DNA from: an uncultured Eubacteriales bacterium
Lineage (GTDB): Bacteria > Bacillota > Clostridia > Oscillospirales > CAG-272
Direction: 5' to 3'
DNA length: 25,495 bases
NCBI GenBank assembly: GCA_934503195.1
Contig: CAKSVM010000045.1
Coordinates: 1-25,495, forward strand
Both the position numbers and the translations under genes were made by a program. Below are positions 1 to 6,514 of this stretch, one piece after another (the stretch's first letter is position 1; every line of letters starts with the position of its first letter). The notes beneath the pieces are model-generated. The model ran no database searches. It had not been told where the DNA came from and was given only the letters and a program-made list of their open reading frames with translations.

Positions 1-54
1 GCAGATGCCGCGCTCCGCGCCCCATCTGGTGCTTATGTCATACTGAAAATCCAT
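1..54 (-). CDS. Possible 5' end of a further gene downstream of the MreB-like gene (partial)
   Basis: On the minus strand an ATG at 54 opens a frame of 18 codons that runs off the window edge (begins MDFQYDISTRWGAERG). It starts about 58 bases after the stop of the MreB-like gene and no terminator lies between, so it could be the next gene of that operon. A GGAGGA sequence lies about 13 bases upstream of the ATG, farther than usual. The product is not recognised and the fragment is too short to classify. Confidence 0.3.
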   Translation of the reverse strand, partial: MDFQYDISTRWGAERGIC

Positions 55-111
55 AGACCGACAAAAATCCTCCAAAACGGCATTCCCGGTCTTATGCCCC
101 CGCAGCGTTTT

Positions 112-1065
112 TTATTTTCCCTCGTTTTCGATCATCGCGCCGAGTCCGCGGACAACGCAGTCGAGCGGAGTCTCTACCGCCGTCACCGGAATCCCGGCCT
201 CCGACTCAATATACCCGGCAATTCCCGGCAGAGCCGCGCCGCCGCCGACAAGTATCACCCTCTCGGCCGTCGACTCAACGCCCGCGTATCGCGGCATATT
301 CTGCTTCACCGCCGTCACGCAGTCGAGCGCACCCTTTATCTGCGGTGCGGAACAGCGGAGAAGCTCGGCCGCGCTGACCTTACGCTTTTTCGGAAGTCCG
401 GTCGAGGTGTCGAGTCCGGTTATCACGATCGGCTCGGGATCCTCGTCAAGGAGCGAGAGCTTATGCTTGGCGTTTGACGCGGCGATCTTGGTCGCGGCGA
501 GTCCGTAGCGGCGTCTGAGGTAGGCGCAGATCGATTTGTCAGCGTCGCGTCCGCCGCCGAAATAGGTCTCGGTGCGGAGAATATCCCCCTCGCGCAGATA
601 CGAACACTCGACCGATCCCGCGCCGATATCACACAGAAGGACGCCGTTCTCGTCCGAAAAACCGCTTCCAGTGAGCGCGGCGGTCGGCGACTCGACAAAC
701 TCGCTCGACGAAACCCGGCAGTCGGCCAGCGCGGCCTTTATAAGCTGACGATTCTCCGCGCCGACGCCGCATTTCACCGCGACGAGCACCTTCTTCCGTC
801 CGCCCGGCGCGGCCGTCTCGATGAATCTGTCGAGCATCTCGGCGGTCAGATTGAAATCGCTCACCACACTGTCGCGTATCGGTCGGCGGATCGTCACCGA
901 TCCCGGCGCGCGTCCGCGGATGAGCAGAGCCTCGGTTCCGACCGCGATGACGTTTCCCTCGGCGTCTACCGCCGCGACCGACGGCTCGCGAAGGACTATT
1001 CCCTTGCCTTTTACATATATTTCCGTATTGCAGCCCCCGAAATCGAGGCCGATGACTGTTCTCAT
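112..1065 (-). CDS. Divergent MreB/Mbl-like bacterial actin
   Basis: The product is an actin-fold (MreB/FtsA/Hsp70 superfamily) ATPase of about 317 residues, most like the MreB/Mbl cell-shape filaments that guide lateral wall synthesis under the membrane. Visible motifs are an N-terminal phosphate-1 loop (GLDFGGCNTEIY), a phosphate-2 loop (LLCDIGAGSVECS), and a C-terminal adenosine motif (ILVGGGAALPGI). They differ from the usual MreB forms (DLGTANT and DIGGGTTE), and the protein is somewhat shorter than typical MreB (about 335-345 residues). It is therefore a divergent paralogue rather than a clear MreB. The start at 1065 is chosen over an in-frame ATG at 1077 because GGAGAG sits about 4 bases before it. 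A promoter at 1164-1192 drives it, divergent from the YgiQ gene. A filament-forming role is inferred from family only. Confidence 0.8.
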   Translation of the reverse strand: MRTVIGLDFGGCNTEIYVKGKGIVLREPSVAAVDAEGNVIAVGTEALLIRGRAPGSVTIRRPIRDSVVSDFNLTAEMLDRFIETAAPGGRKKVLVAVKCGVGAENRQLIKAALADCRVSSSEFVESPTAALTGSGFSDENGVLLCDIGAGSVECSYLREGDILRTETYFGGGRDADKSICAYLRRRYGLAATKIAASNAKHKLSLLDEDPEPIVITGLDTSTGLPKKRKVSAAELLRCSAPQIKGALDCVTAVKQNMPRYAGVESTAERVILVGGGAALPGIAGYIESEAGIPVTAVETPLDCVVRGLGAMIENEGK

Positions 1066-1163
1066 AAATCTCTCCATTTTCCGTCGGAATCCCGCTCAGA
1101 CCCGCGAGCCATTACGAATTGTCCGATCCTCATTTTTCCTTTTTCTACGCGTTCCCACCATAT

Positions 1164-1192
1164 ATTATAAATTATTCCGCGCGATTTGTCAA
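1164..1192 (-). promoter_or_regulatory. Sigma-A promoter of the MreB-like gene
   Basis: On the minus strand TTGACA (1187-1192) and TATAAT (1164-1169) are separated by exactly 17 bases, a perfect consensus arrangement. It implies a leader of roughly 90 nt before the start at 1065. Its -35 box is the mirror image of the -35 box of the divergent ygiQ promoter: GTCAAG at 1188-1193 pairs with CTTGAC at 1200-1205. Confidence 0.8.
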
Positions 1193-1200
1193 GTCCTCAC

Positions 1201-1229
1201 TTGACGAACTCACAAATTTGTGGTATAAT
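1201..1229 (+). promoter_or_regulatory. Sigma-A promoter of ygiQ with a palindromic spacer
   Basis: TTGACG (1201-1206), a 17-base spacer and TATAAT (1224-1229) preceded by TGG form a near-consensus extended -10 promoter. The spacer contains a perfect 12-bp palindrome, CACAAATTTGTG (1211-1222), which could be an operator. The start codon at 1260 is preceded by AAGGAA. Confidence 0.8.
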
Positions 1230-1259
1230 TGAAGGACAAATACTTTAAGGAAACTGAAA

Positions 1260-3302
1260 ATGAACACTGAATTCTTACCGATAAACCGAACCGACATGGA
1301 AAAGCGCGGATGGGACCGCCCCGATTTCGTATACGTCTGTGGCGACGCCTATGTCGATCACCCGAGCTTCGGCGCGGCGATAATCACCCGTGTGCTTGAA
1401 GCCGAGGGCTTCCGCGTCGCTTTTATCGCTCAGCCCGACTACAAGTCCTGCGAATCCTTCAAGGAGTTCGGTCGCCCGCGTCTCGGATTCTTAGTCTCGG
1501 CCGGGAACATCGACTCGATGGTCGCGCACTACACCGTCTCGAAAAAGAAACGGAACTACGACTACTATTCGCCCGGCGGAAAGATGGGAAAGCGTCCCGA
1601 CCGCGCCGTGATCGTCTACTGCAACCGGATCCGCGAGGCCTTTGGCGACGTTCCGATAATCCTCGGCGGGCTTGAAGCCTCGCTCCGCCGCCTCGCCCAC
1701 TACGACTACTGGGACGACAAGGTCAGACGCTCGATTTTAGTCGATTCGCGCGCCGATATCCTCACCTACGGCATGGGCGAGAATATTCTCCGCCGCCTCG
1801 CTTACCTTCTCGACAAGGGAGTCCCGGTCAAGAAGATCCACGACGTGCGCGGCACAGTATATCTCACCACGCGCGAGGACAAGCCGCACTTTGAGGTTGC
1901 CGGAGCGTGGGACTATGACGATCTGAAAACCGACAAGCGTCTCTACGCCGAGGCCTTCGGAATCCAATACAAGAACACCGACTCGATCACCGGAAAGGCT
2001 CTCGTCGAGTATTACGACAACAAGATGCTCGTCCAGAATCCGCCGATGCCGCCGCTTGAGCGCGAGGAGCTTGACAAAGTCTACGCGCTCCCCTACACAA
2101 GGCGTCCGCATCCCTCATACGACAAAGACGGCGGCGTCCCGGCGATCACCGAGGTCGAGATGTCGGTGACGCACAACCGCGGCTGCTTCGGAGCCTGCGC
2201 CTTCTGCGCGATCGCGTTCCATCAGGGGCGGACGGTCAGATCGAGATCGATCGAGTCGGTCGTTGAGGAGGCGAAGCTTCTGACGACGCTTCCGAATTTC
2301 AAGGGCTACATCAACGACGTCGGCGGCCCGACAGCCGATTTCAGATATCCGGCCTGCAAAAAGCAGCTCGAACACGGCGTCTGTCCGAACCGCCGCTGTC
2401 TGACTCCGACACCCTGCAAGAATCTCATCGCCGACCACAGCGAGTATATCGAGCTTCTGAAACAGATCGAGTCGCTTCCGAAGGTCAAGAAGGTCTTCAT
2501 CCGCTCCGGAATCCGCTTCGACTACGTCATGGCCGACAAGGACGAAACCTTCTTCAAGAAGCTCGTCCACGATCACGTCAGCGGACAATTGAAGGTCGCA
2601 CCCGAACACTGCGCGAACGCTGTTCTCTCCTGCATGGGCAAGCCGGGAATCGAGGTTTTCGAGGCCTTTAAGAAGCGGTATTTCGAGCTTACGAAGAGCT
2701 TCGGCAAGGAGCAGTATCTCGTTCCGTATCTCATGTCGAGCCATCCGGGAAGCCGGCTTTCTGACGCGGTCGAGCTCGCCGTCTATCTGAAAACGTGGGG
2801 CTACTCGCCCGAGCAGGTTCAGGATTTCTATCCGACGCCGGGAACCGCCTCGACCGTCATGTACTACACAGGAATAGATCCGCTGACGATGAGGGAGGTC
2901 TACTGCGCCGTCGATTACGAGGAAAAGAAGATGCAGCGCGCGCTCCTGCAGTGGAGCAAACCCGAGAACGCGCCGATCGTCAGAAAAGCACTTAAGCTCT
3001 GCCACCGCGAGGATCTGATCGGCTTCGGCCCCGAATGCCTCGTGAAGCCCGAGTCGGCCGGATATCACGGAAACGGTCAGAGTCACGGCAAGCCGGGCGC
3101 GAAGTTCTCGACATCCGACAGCCGGAAAAACGGTCAGGGACAGTCAAGGGGTCAGTACGGCGAAAAGCGCGGAAGCTCATCGCGGCCGCAAGTCCGGGAT
3201 GACCGGAAGAACGCGTCGGGACATGGACAGAATCAGGGGAAGAAGGAGTTCTCAGGGCAGAAAAAGCCGTATGCAAAGCCCTCCGGGAAAACAAAGCGTT
3301 AA
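1260..3302 (+). CDS. ygiQ: YgiQ family radical SAM protein (UPF0313)
   Basis: This is a 680-residue member of the YgiQ/UPF0313 family of radical SAM enzymes, whose physiological reaction is not established. The cysteine cluster C309-x3-C313-x2-C316 (CFGACAFC) would hold the 4Fe-4S cluster that cleaves S-adenosylmethionine. The N-terminal half has the YgiQ-specific region, including PDFVYVCGDAYVDHPSFG near residue 21 and the conserved LGGLEASLRR segment. After the catalytic core, about 80 C-terminal residues are a low-complexity Gly/Ser/Gln/Lys-rich, basic and presumably disordered tail, longer than in many homologues. It is transcribed alone from its own promoter; no terminator is evident before ireB. 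Family assignment is firm; function is known only by family. Confidence 0.93.
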   Translation: MNTEFLPINRTDMEKRGWDRPDFVYVCGDAYVDHPSFGAAIITRVLEAEGFRVAFIAQPDYKSCESFKEFGRPRLGFLVSAGNIDSMVAHYTVSKKKRNYDYYSPGGKMGKRPDRAVIVYCNRIREAFGDVPIILGGLEASLRRLAHYDYWDDKVRRSILVDSRADILTYGMGENILRRLAYLLDKGVPVKKIHDVRGTVYLTTREDKPHFEVAGAWDYDDLKTDKRLYAEAFGIQYKNTDSITGKALVEYYDNKMLVQNPPMPPLEREELDKVYALPYTRRPHPSYDKDGGVPAITEVEMSVTHNRGCFGACAFCAIAFHQGRTVRSRSIESVVEEAKLLTTLPNFKGYINDVGGPTADFRYPACKKQLEHGVCPNRRCLTPTPCKNLIADHSEYIELLKQIESLPKVKKVFIRSGIRFDYVMADKDETFFKKLVHDHVSGQLKVAPEHCANAVLSCMGKPGIEVFEAFKKRYFELTKSFGKEQYLVPYLMSSHPGSRLSDAVELAVYLKTWGYSPEQVQDFYPTPGTASTVMYYTGIDPLTMREVYCAVDYEEKKMQRALLQWSKPENAPIVRKALKLCHREDLIGFGPECLVKPESAGYHGNGQSHGKPGAKFSTSDSRKNGQGQSRGQYGEKRGSSSRPQVRDDRKNASGHGQNQGKKEFSGQKKPYAKPSGKTKR

Positions 3303-3350
3303 AATAAGTAAGCCTCATCTTAACATTACATTAACCTTACATTTACGAAA

Positions 3351-3385
3351 ACACCATTGCAAAAAAACCGCGGATGGTGTAGAAT
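3351..3385 (+). promoter_or_regulatory. Probable ireB promoter overlapped by an inverted repeat
   Basis: TTGCAA (3357-3362) and TAGAAT (3380-3385) are 17 bases apart and precede the ireB start by about 55 bases. The promoter is embedded in a perfect 7-bp inverted repeat, ACACCAT (3351-3357) and ATGGTGT (3374-3380), that touches both boxes. This could be an operator or chance. Confidence 0.55.
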
Positions 3386-3439
3386 ATATCTATGGATTCA
3401 GGTTGTCCATCAAGTCTGCAAACGAAAGGACTGATAAAG

Positions 3440-3727
3440 ATGCCGATGCAAACCGCAGATAAAGATACGCAAAATCCCGCTGACCGCTCCAAGACGATCA
3501 CCTTCTCTGTACGCGACGAGAAGGAGGATGAGATGAAAAACACCCTCACCACGATCTACGAGGCCCTCCGCGAAAAGGGTTATAACCCGCTCAACCAGCT
3601 TGTCGGTTATATCCTCTCTGAAGACCCCACCTATATCACGAACTACAAGAACGCGCGCAGTCTTATCCGCCGTATCGACCGCGACGAGCTTCTCAACGCA
3701 CTTGTCCGGAACTACCTCGGTATCTGA
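3440..3727 (+). CDS. ireB: IreB family regulatory phosphoprotein (UPF0297)
   Basis: A 95-residue member of the IreB/UPF0297 family. In Enterococcus faecalis, IreB is a small cytoplasmic dimer phosphorylated by the PASTA kinase IreK, and it acts as a negative regulator of cephalosporin resistance. The recognisable core is EALREKGYNPLNQLVGYILS followed by DPTYI and NARSLIRRIDRDELLNALVRNYL, matching the family signature. The N-terminus carries about 15 extra residues before TITFSVRD, the region that holds the phosphorylated threonines in the enterococcal protein. The ATG at 3440 is preceded by GAAAGGA at a good distance; an ATG at 3446 is an alternative. In many Firmicutes it precedes ruvX; here it precedes ribF and a PBP-like gene, which still suggests an envelope-related context. 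Confidence 0.9.
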   Translation: MPMQTADKDTQNPADRSKTITFSVRDEKEDEMKNTLTTIYEALREKGYNPLNQLVGYILSEDPTYITNYKNARSLIRRIDRDELLNALVRNYLGI

Positions 3728-3740
3728 CACCGCCTCTTTT

Positions 3741-4703
3741 ATGGATATATATGATCTTCACACAATGAAAAAAAAGGAGAGCCTTGGCTCTCCTTCTTGT
3801 GCTGTGAGCAGGTTTACCGGACATGGACTCACGGTCGCGCTCGGAAGCTTTGACGGGGTTCATCTCGGCCACGCCGCGCTTCTCAGAACAACAGTCAGAA
3901 ACGCAGGAGAAAACGGCCGACTCTCCGCGGTCTGGACCTTTGCCGACGATCCCGACGTCCTTCCCGAAAAGGCCGGGATGCGCTCGCTGACAACTCTTCC
4001 CGAAAAGCTCAGTCTTTTCGGCGGGCTCGGAATCGACATTGCGATACTCGTCCGCTTTTCCGAGGTGCGCGGACTCTCGCCCGAGGAATTCGTGGCGAAA
4101 ACTCTTGTCGGCGAATGCGGCGCGAAGGCCGTCGTCTGCGGCTTCAACTACACCTTCGGCAAAAACGGCGCGGGAAATTCCGAAACGCTCGGGGAGCTTT
4201 TCCCCGGAAGCTGTATCGTCGTCCCACCCGTTGAGTACGACGGAATCCCGGTGAGTTCGAGCGCGATACGAAGGCTTCTTGAAAGCGGAGACGCCGAAGA
4301 GGCCGCAAAGCTCCTCGGACGCCCGTATTTCCTAGATTCGCCCGTCGTCCACGGAAAGGAACTCGGCCGCACGCTCGGCCTTCCGACCGTGAATCAGGAT
4401 TTCCCCGCCGGAAAGCTCGTCCCAAGACACGGAATCTACGCCTCGACCGTCACGATCGACGGAAAGGACTACGTCGGCGTCTCGAACATCGGCACAAGAC
4501 CGACCGTCGACGACTCGGAAAGAGTCAACTGCGAAACGCATATAATCGGCTACGACGGCTGGCTCTATGGCAGAGTGATCAGGGTCAGCTTCTCGAAATA
4601 TCTCCGCGGTGAGATAAAATTTCCCGACGTCGGCGCGCTGAAGGCTCAGATCGAACACGACGCCGATTCGGCCGTAAAATATTTTCAGGGTAAAACGATA
4701 TGA
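3741..4703 (+). CDS. ribF: Bifunctional riboflavin kinase / FAD synthetase
   Basis: The product converts riboflavin to FMN and then FAD in the cytoplasm. The N-terminal adenylyltransferase domain shows GSFDGVHLGH with the HxGH nucleotide-binding motif, and a later GFNYTFGKNGAG segment. The C-terminal flavokinase domain shows GRTLGLPTVN with the conserved PTxN and the region VGVSNIGTRPTVDDS followed by the ETHI catalytic segment. The start is uncertain. ATGs at 3741 and 3765 and a GTG at 3804 are all in frame and none has a well-placed Shine-Dalgarno sequence; the conserved fold begins only near TVALGSFDG, favouring a late start. A stable hairpin (3774-3795) lies in this disputed region. The stop overlaps the next gene by ATGA (4700-4703), so ribF and the carboxypeptidase-like gene are translationally coupled. 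Confidence 0.93.
   Translation: MDIYDLHTMKKKESLGSPSCAVSRFTGHGLTVALGSFDGVHLGHAALLRTTVRNAGENGRLSAVWTFADDPDVLPEKAGMRSLTTLPEKLSLFGGLGIDIAILVRFSEVRGLSPEEFVAKTLVGECGAKAVVCGFNYTFGKNGAGNSETLGELFPGSCIVVPPVEYDGIPVSSSAIRRLLESGDAEEAAKLLGRPYFLDSPVVHGKELGRTLGLPTVNQDFPAGKLVPRHGIYASTVTIDGKDYVGVSNIGTRPTVDDSERVNCETHIIGYDGWLYGRVIRVSFSKYLRGEIKFPDVGALKAQIEHDADSAVKYFQGKTI
3774..3795 (+). terminator. Hairpin with CUUG-type loop between ireB and the ribF core
   Basis: AAGGAGAGC pairs perfectly with GCTCTCCTT around a CTTG tetraloop, preceded by an A-run and followed by TTCTT. It resembles a weak intrinsic terminator for ireB, also plausible in reverse. It also buries a GGAG that might otherwise serve as a ribosome site, so a translational role at ribF is an alternative. 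The tail is short of a full T-run. Confidence 0.5.
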
Positions 4704-6196
4704 AAAGATATCTGTCGCTGATACTCGCGATAGTCACGCTTCTTGTCCTCGTCCTCCCGGCATACGCGGCCGACGGCGACGAGGAGGAGAATTACGATCC
4801 GCCCGAGCTTAAGAACATCGCCTCGGCCAGCGTCTACTGCGTCGAGGAGGATCGCTTCATCTACGGACTCAATGAGGAAAAGCAGGTCTATCCGACCTCG
4901 ACCGTAAAGCTCATGGTCGCGATACTCGCGGTCGAGGCCTTCGGTGATGATCTTGACCGCGAGATAACGGTGCCCGTAGAGGCTATCCTCACGGTTCAGG
5001 GAAACAATATCAGACTGAAGCGCGACGAGGTGCTGACCGCGCGCGAGCTTCTCTACGCGCTCATCTGCGGCGGCGCGAACGACGTCGCGAATGTCCTCGC
5101 CTATGAAATCTCGGGCTCGGTCGAGGAGTTCGTCAAGAAGATGAACGAAAAGGCGGCCGAGATCGGCGCGGTCAACACGAAATACCTGAACGTCTCGGGT
5201 ATGCACCACCCGGCGATGGTCACGACCGCGAAGGACACGGCGATAATCGCCGCCTACGCCGCGCACTCGGAATTCATCTGCGACGTCTCGTCTCAGGAAA
5301 AAATCGTCCTTGAGGCGACGAACAAATCGAAGTCGCGGACGATCTACAACAAGAACTGCTACTTCGCTACGAACATGGAGTACAAGTACATCTGGTCGGT
5401 TCCGCGCGGACTCAACGCCGGATTCACGGCCGAGGGCGGATACTGCGTCGCCACGACCGCGTCAAAGGACGGACTGACCTATGTCGTCACCGTCATGGGC
5501 GCGAAGTCCGACGACGATTACATCTACTCCTACACCGAGGCGGCGAAGCTTATCAAATGGGCTCTCAGAGCCTACGGCTACAAGACCGTGCTTTCGACGT
5601 CGGACATGATCTGCGAGGTTCCGGTTAAGCTGGCGAGCCGGGTCGACTCGGTCGCGCTCTTTCCGTCGCAGCTGATCGAGCTATATCTCCCGGTCGACGT
5701 CGACGTCGAGAAGGACGTGAAGATCACATGGGAGCTTACGAAGGACTCGTTCACCGCGCCGATAAGCGACGGCGAGGAAGGCGGGACGCTGACCGTCTCG
5801 TTCGAGGATCCCGACCGCGGCGACAGATTCGTCGGGCATTACAAGCTCGTCACCCGGAACAGCGTCGATCGGAACAATTTCCTCTACATACTCGACCTCA
5901 TCGGAATGCTCTTTGAGACAAAAGCATTCAGGGTTGCGGTGGTCATCGCGGTGATCGGAGCGATCGGATATATCGGCGCGGCGGCCTGGCTCTGGAGAAG
6001 ACGCCAGAAGCTCCTGCCGAAAAGAAAAGCCGACACCAGAAAGCGTCCGGGGATAGCGTCCGGCGCGAATCAGCCGTCAGGCTCCACGAAAAACGCGCAG
6101 AGTCAGAGCCGGAATCAGTCGTCAAGCCGTCAGAACGGAAGTCAGTCAGGCAATCCGAGCGCGAGACAAAGCGGCTCCGCCGGGTATAAAAGATAA
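4700..6196 (+). CDS. D-alanyl-D-alanine carboxypeptidase-like protein (PBP5/DacF family) with altered motifs
   Basis: A 498-residue peptidase S11 family protein, expected outside the membrane trimming D-Ala from peptidoglycan stem peptides. It has an N-terminal signal peptide (to about AYA, residue 23) and the nucleophile motif S67-T-V-K70. The second motif, normally SxN, reads G125-A-N127, and the third, normally KTG, reads N239-A-G241 in GLNAGFTAEGGYC. Serine and lysine of these two motifs are therefore missing, and activity may be altered or lost. Downstream lie a beta-rich region, a transmembrane segment (about 409-433, ending WRRR) and about 55 Ser/Gln/Asn/Gly-rich residues predicted to be cytoplasmic and disordered. 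Having a membrane anchor before a long tail is unlike the amphipathic C-terminal helix of classic PBP5. It is coupled to ribF and followed by a terminator. Confidence 0.88.
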   Translation: MKRYLSLILAIVTLLVLVLPAYAADGDEEENYDPPELKNIASASVYCVEEDRFIYGLNEEKQVYPTSTVKLMVAILAVEAFGDDLDREITVPVEAILTVQGNNIRLKRDEVLTARELLYALICGGANDVANVLAYEISGSVEEFVKKMNEKAAEIGAVNTKYLNVSGMHHPAMVTTAKDTAIIAAYAAHSEFICDVSSQEKIVLEATNKSKSRTIYNKNCYFATNMEYKYIWSVPRGLNAGFTAEGGYCVATTASKDGLTYVVTVMGAKSDDDYIYSYTEAAKLIKWALRAYGYKTVLSTSDMICEVPVKLASRVDSVALFPSQLIELYLPVDVDVEKDVKITWELTKDSFTAPISDGEEGGTLTVSFEDPDRGDRFVGHYKLVTRNSVDRNNFLYILDLIGMLFETKAFRVAVVIAVIGAIGYIGAAAWLWRRRQKLLPKRKADTRKRPGIASGANQPSGSTKNAQSQSRNQSSSRQNGSQSGNPSARQSGSAGYKR

Positions 6197-6202
6197 TAAA
6201 GC

Positions 6203-6244
6203 AAGCCGCCGGGATCGGTTTTACGTGATCCCGGCGGCTTTTTT
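6203..6244 (+). terminator. Intrinsic terminator of the ireB-ribF-carboxypeptidase run
   Basis: A perfect 14-bp stem, AAGCCGCCGGGATC (6203-6216) with GATCCCGGCGGCTT (6227-6240), encloses a 10-nt loop and is followed by a run of T. It starts 6 bases after the carboxypeptidase-like gene. Confidence 0.92.
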
Positions 6245-6349
6245 CCGCGTTAAAAACATTTTGTAAGATTTTTTCTCTTTTCCGGGAACTTTTCGGAAAG
6301 ATTCCGCGTCTAATATGTAAACACCGAAAAGCAAAGGATGGACAAAATC

Positions 6350-6466
6350 ATGATGACAGTAATAATCTCCGCAATGACAGCCGATTCTTTCGGACTCGCC
6401 GCGGCGGCACTGGCGGCCGCGATTGTAGGGCTTTACATCGCGATGAAGCACCGGCTAAAAAAATAA
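6350..6466 (+). CDS. Small single-pass membrane peptide (38 aa)
   Basis: This short frame encodes MMTVIISAMTADSFGL, then an alanine-rich hydrophobic helix (about 20 residues), then a basic end KHRLKK, typical of a one-helix membrane microprotein. The ATG at 6350 is preferred because AAAGGA lies about 11 bases upstream; an in-frame ATG at 6338 overlaps that site and would give 42 residues. A TAATAT at 6311-6316 could be a -10 box. The stop is immediately followed by a hairpin terminator, which supports a real transcription unit. No family is recognised; it could be a regulator, a toxin-like peptide or chance. Confidence 0.45.
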   Translation: MMTVIISAMTADSFGLAAAALAAAIVGLYIAMKHRLKK

Positions 6467-6491
6467 GCGGGAGAGCCCTTGACCCTCCCGC
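6457..6491 (-). terminator. Terminator of the MATE gene, shared with the small peptide gene
   Basis: GCGGGAG (6467-6473) and CTCCCGC (6485-6491) form a hairpin. Read on the minus strand it is followed by TTATTTTTTT, a good intrinsic terminator for the MATE gene ending at 6515. On the plus strand it has only a weak tail. Confidence 0.7.
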
Positions 6492-6514
6492 GAAATAAAC
6501 TTACCGATTGGTTT

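Noticed and set aside
1..30. Dyad CAGATG / CATCTG at the left edge
   Set aside because: It is only 6 bp, GC-rich in between and inside a possible partial coding frame; probably chance.
2115..3086. Long minus-strand open frame of 323 codons inside ygiQ
   Set aside because: It is a shadow of a GC-rich, biased coding frame. The plus-strand protein has clear YgiQ motifs and its own promoter and ribosome site.
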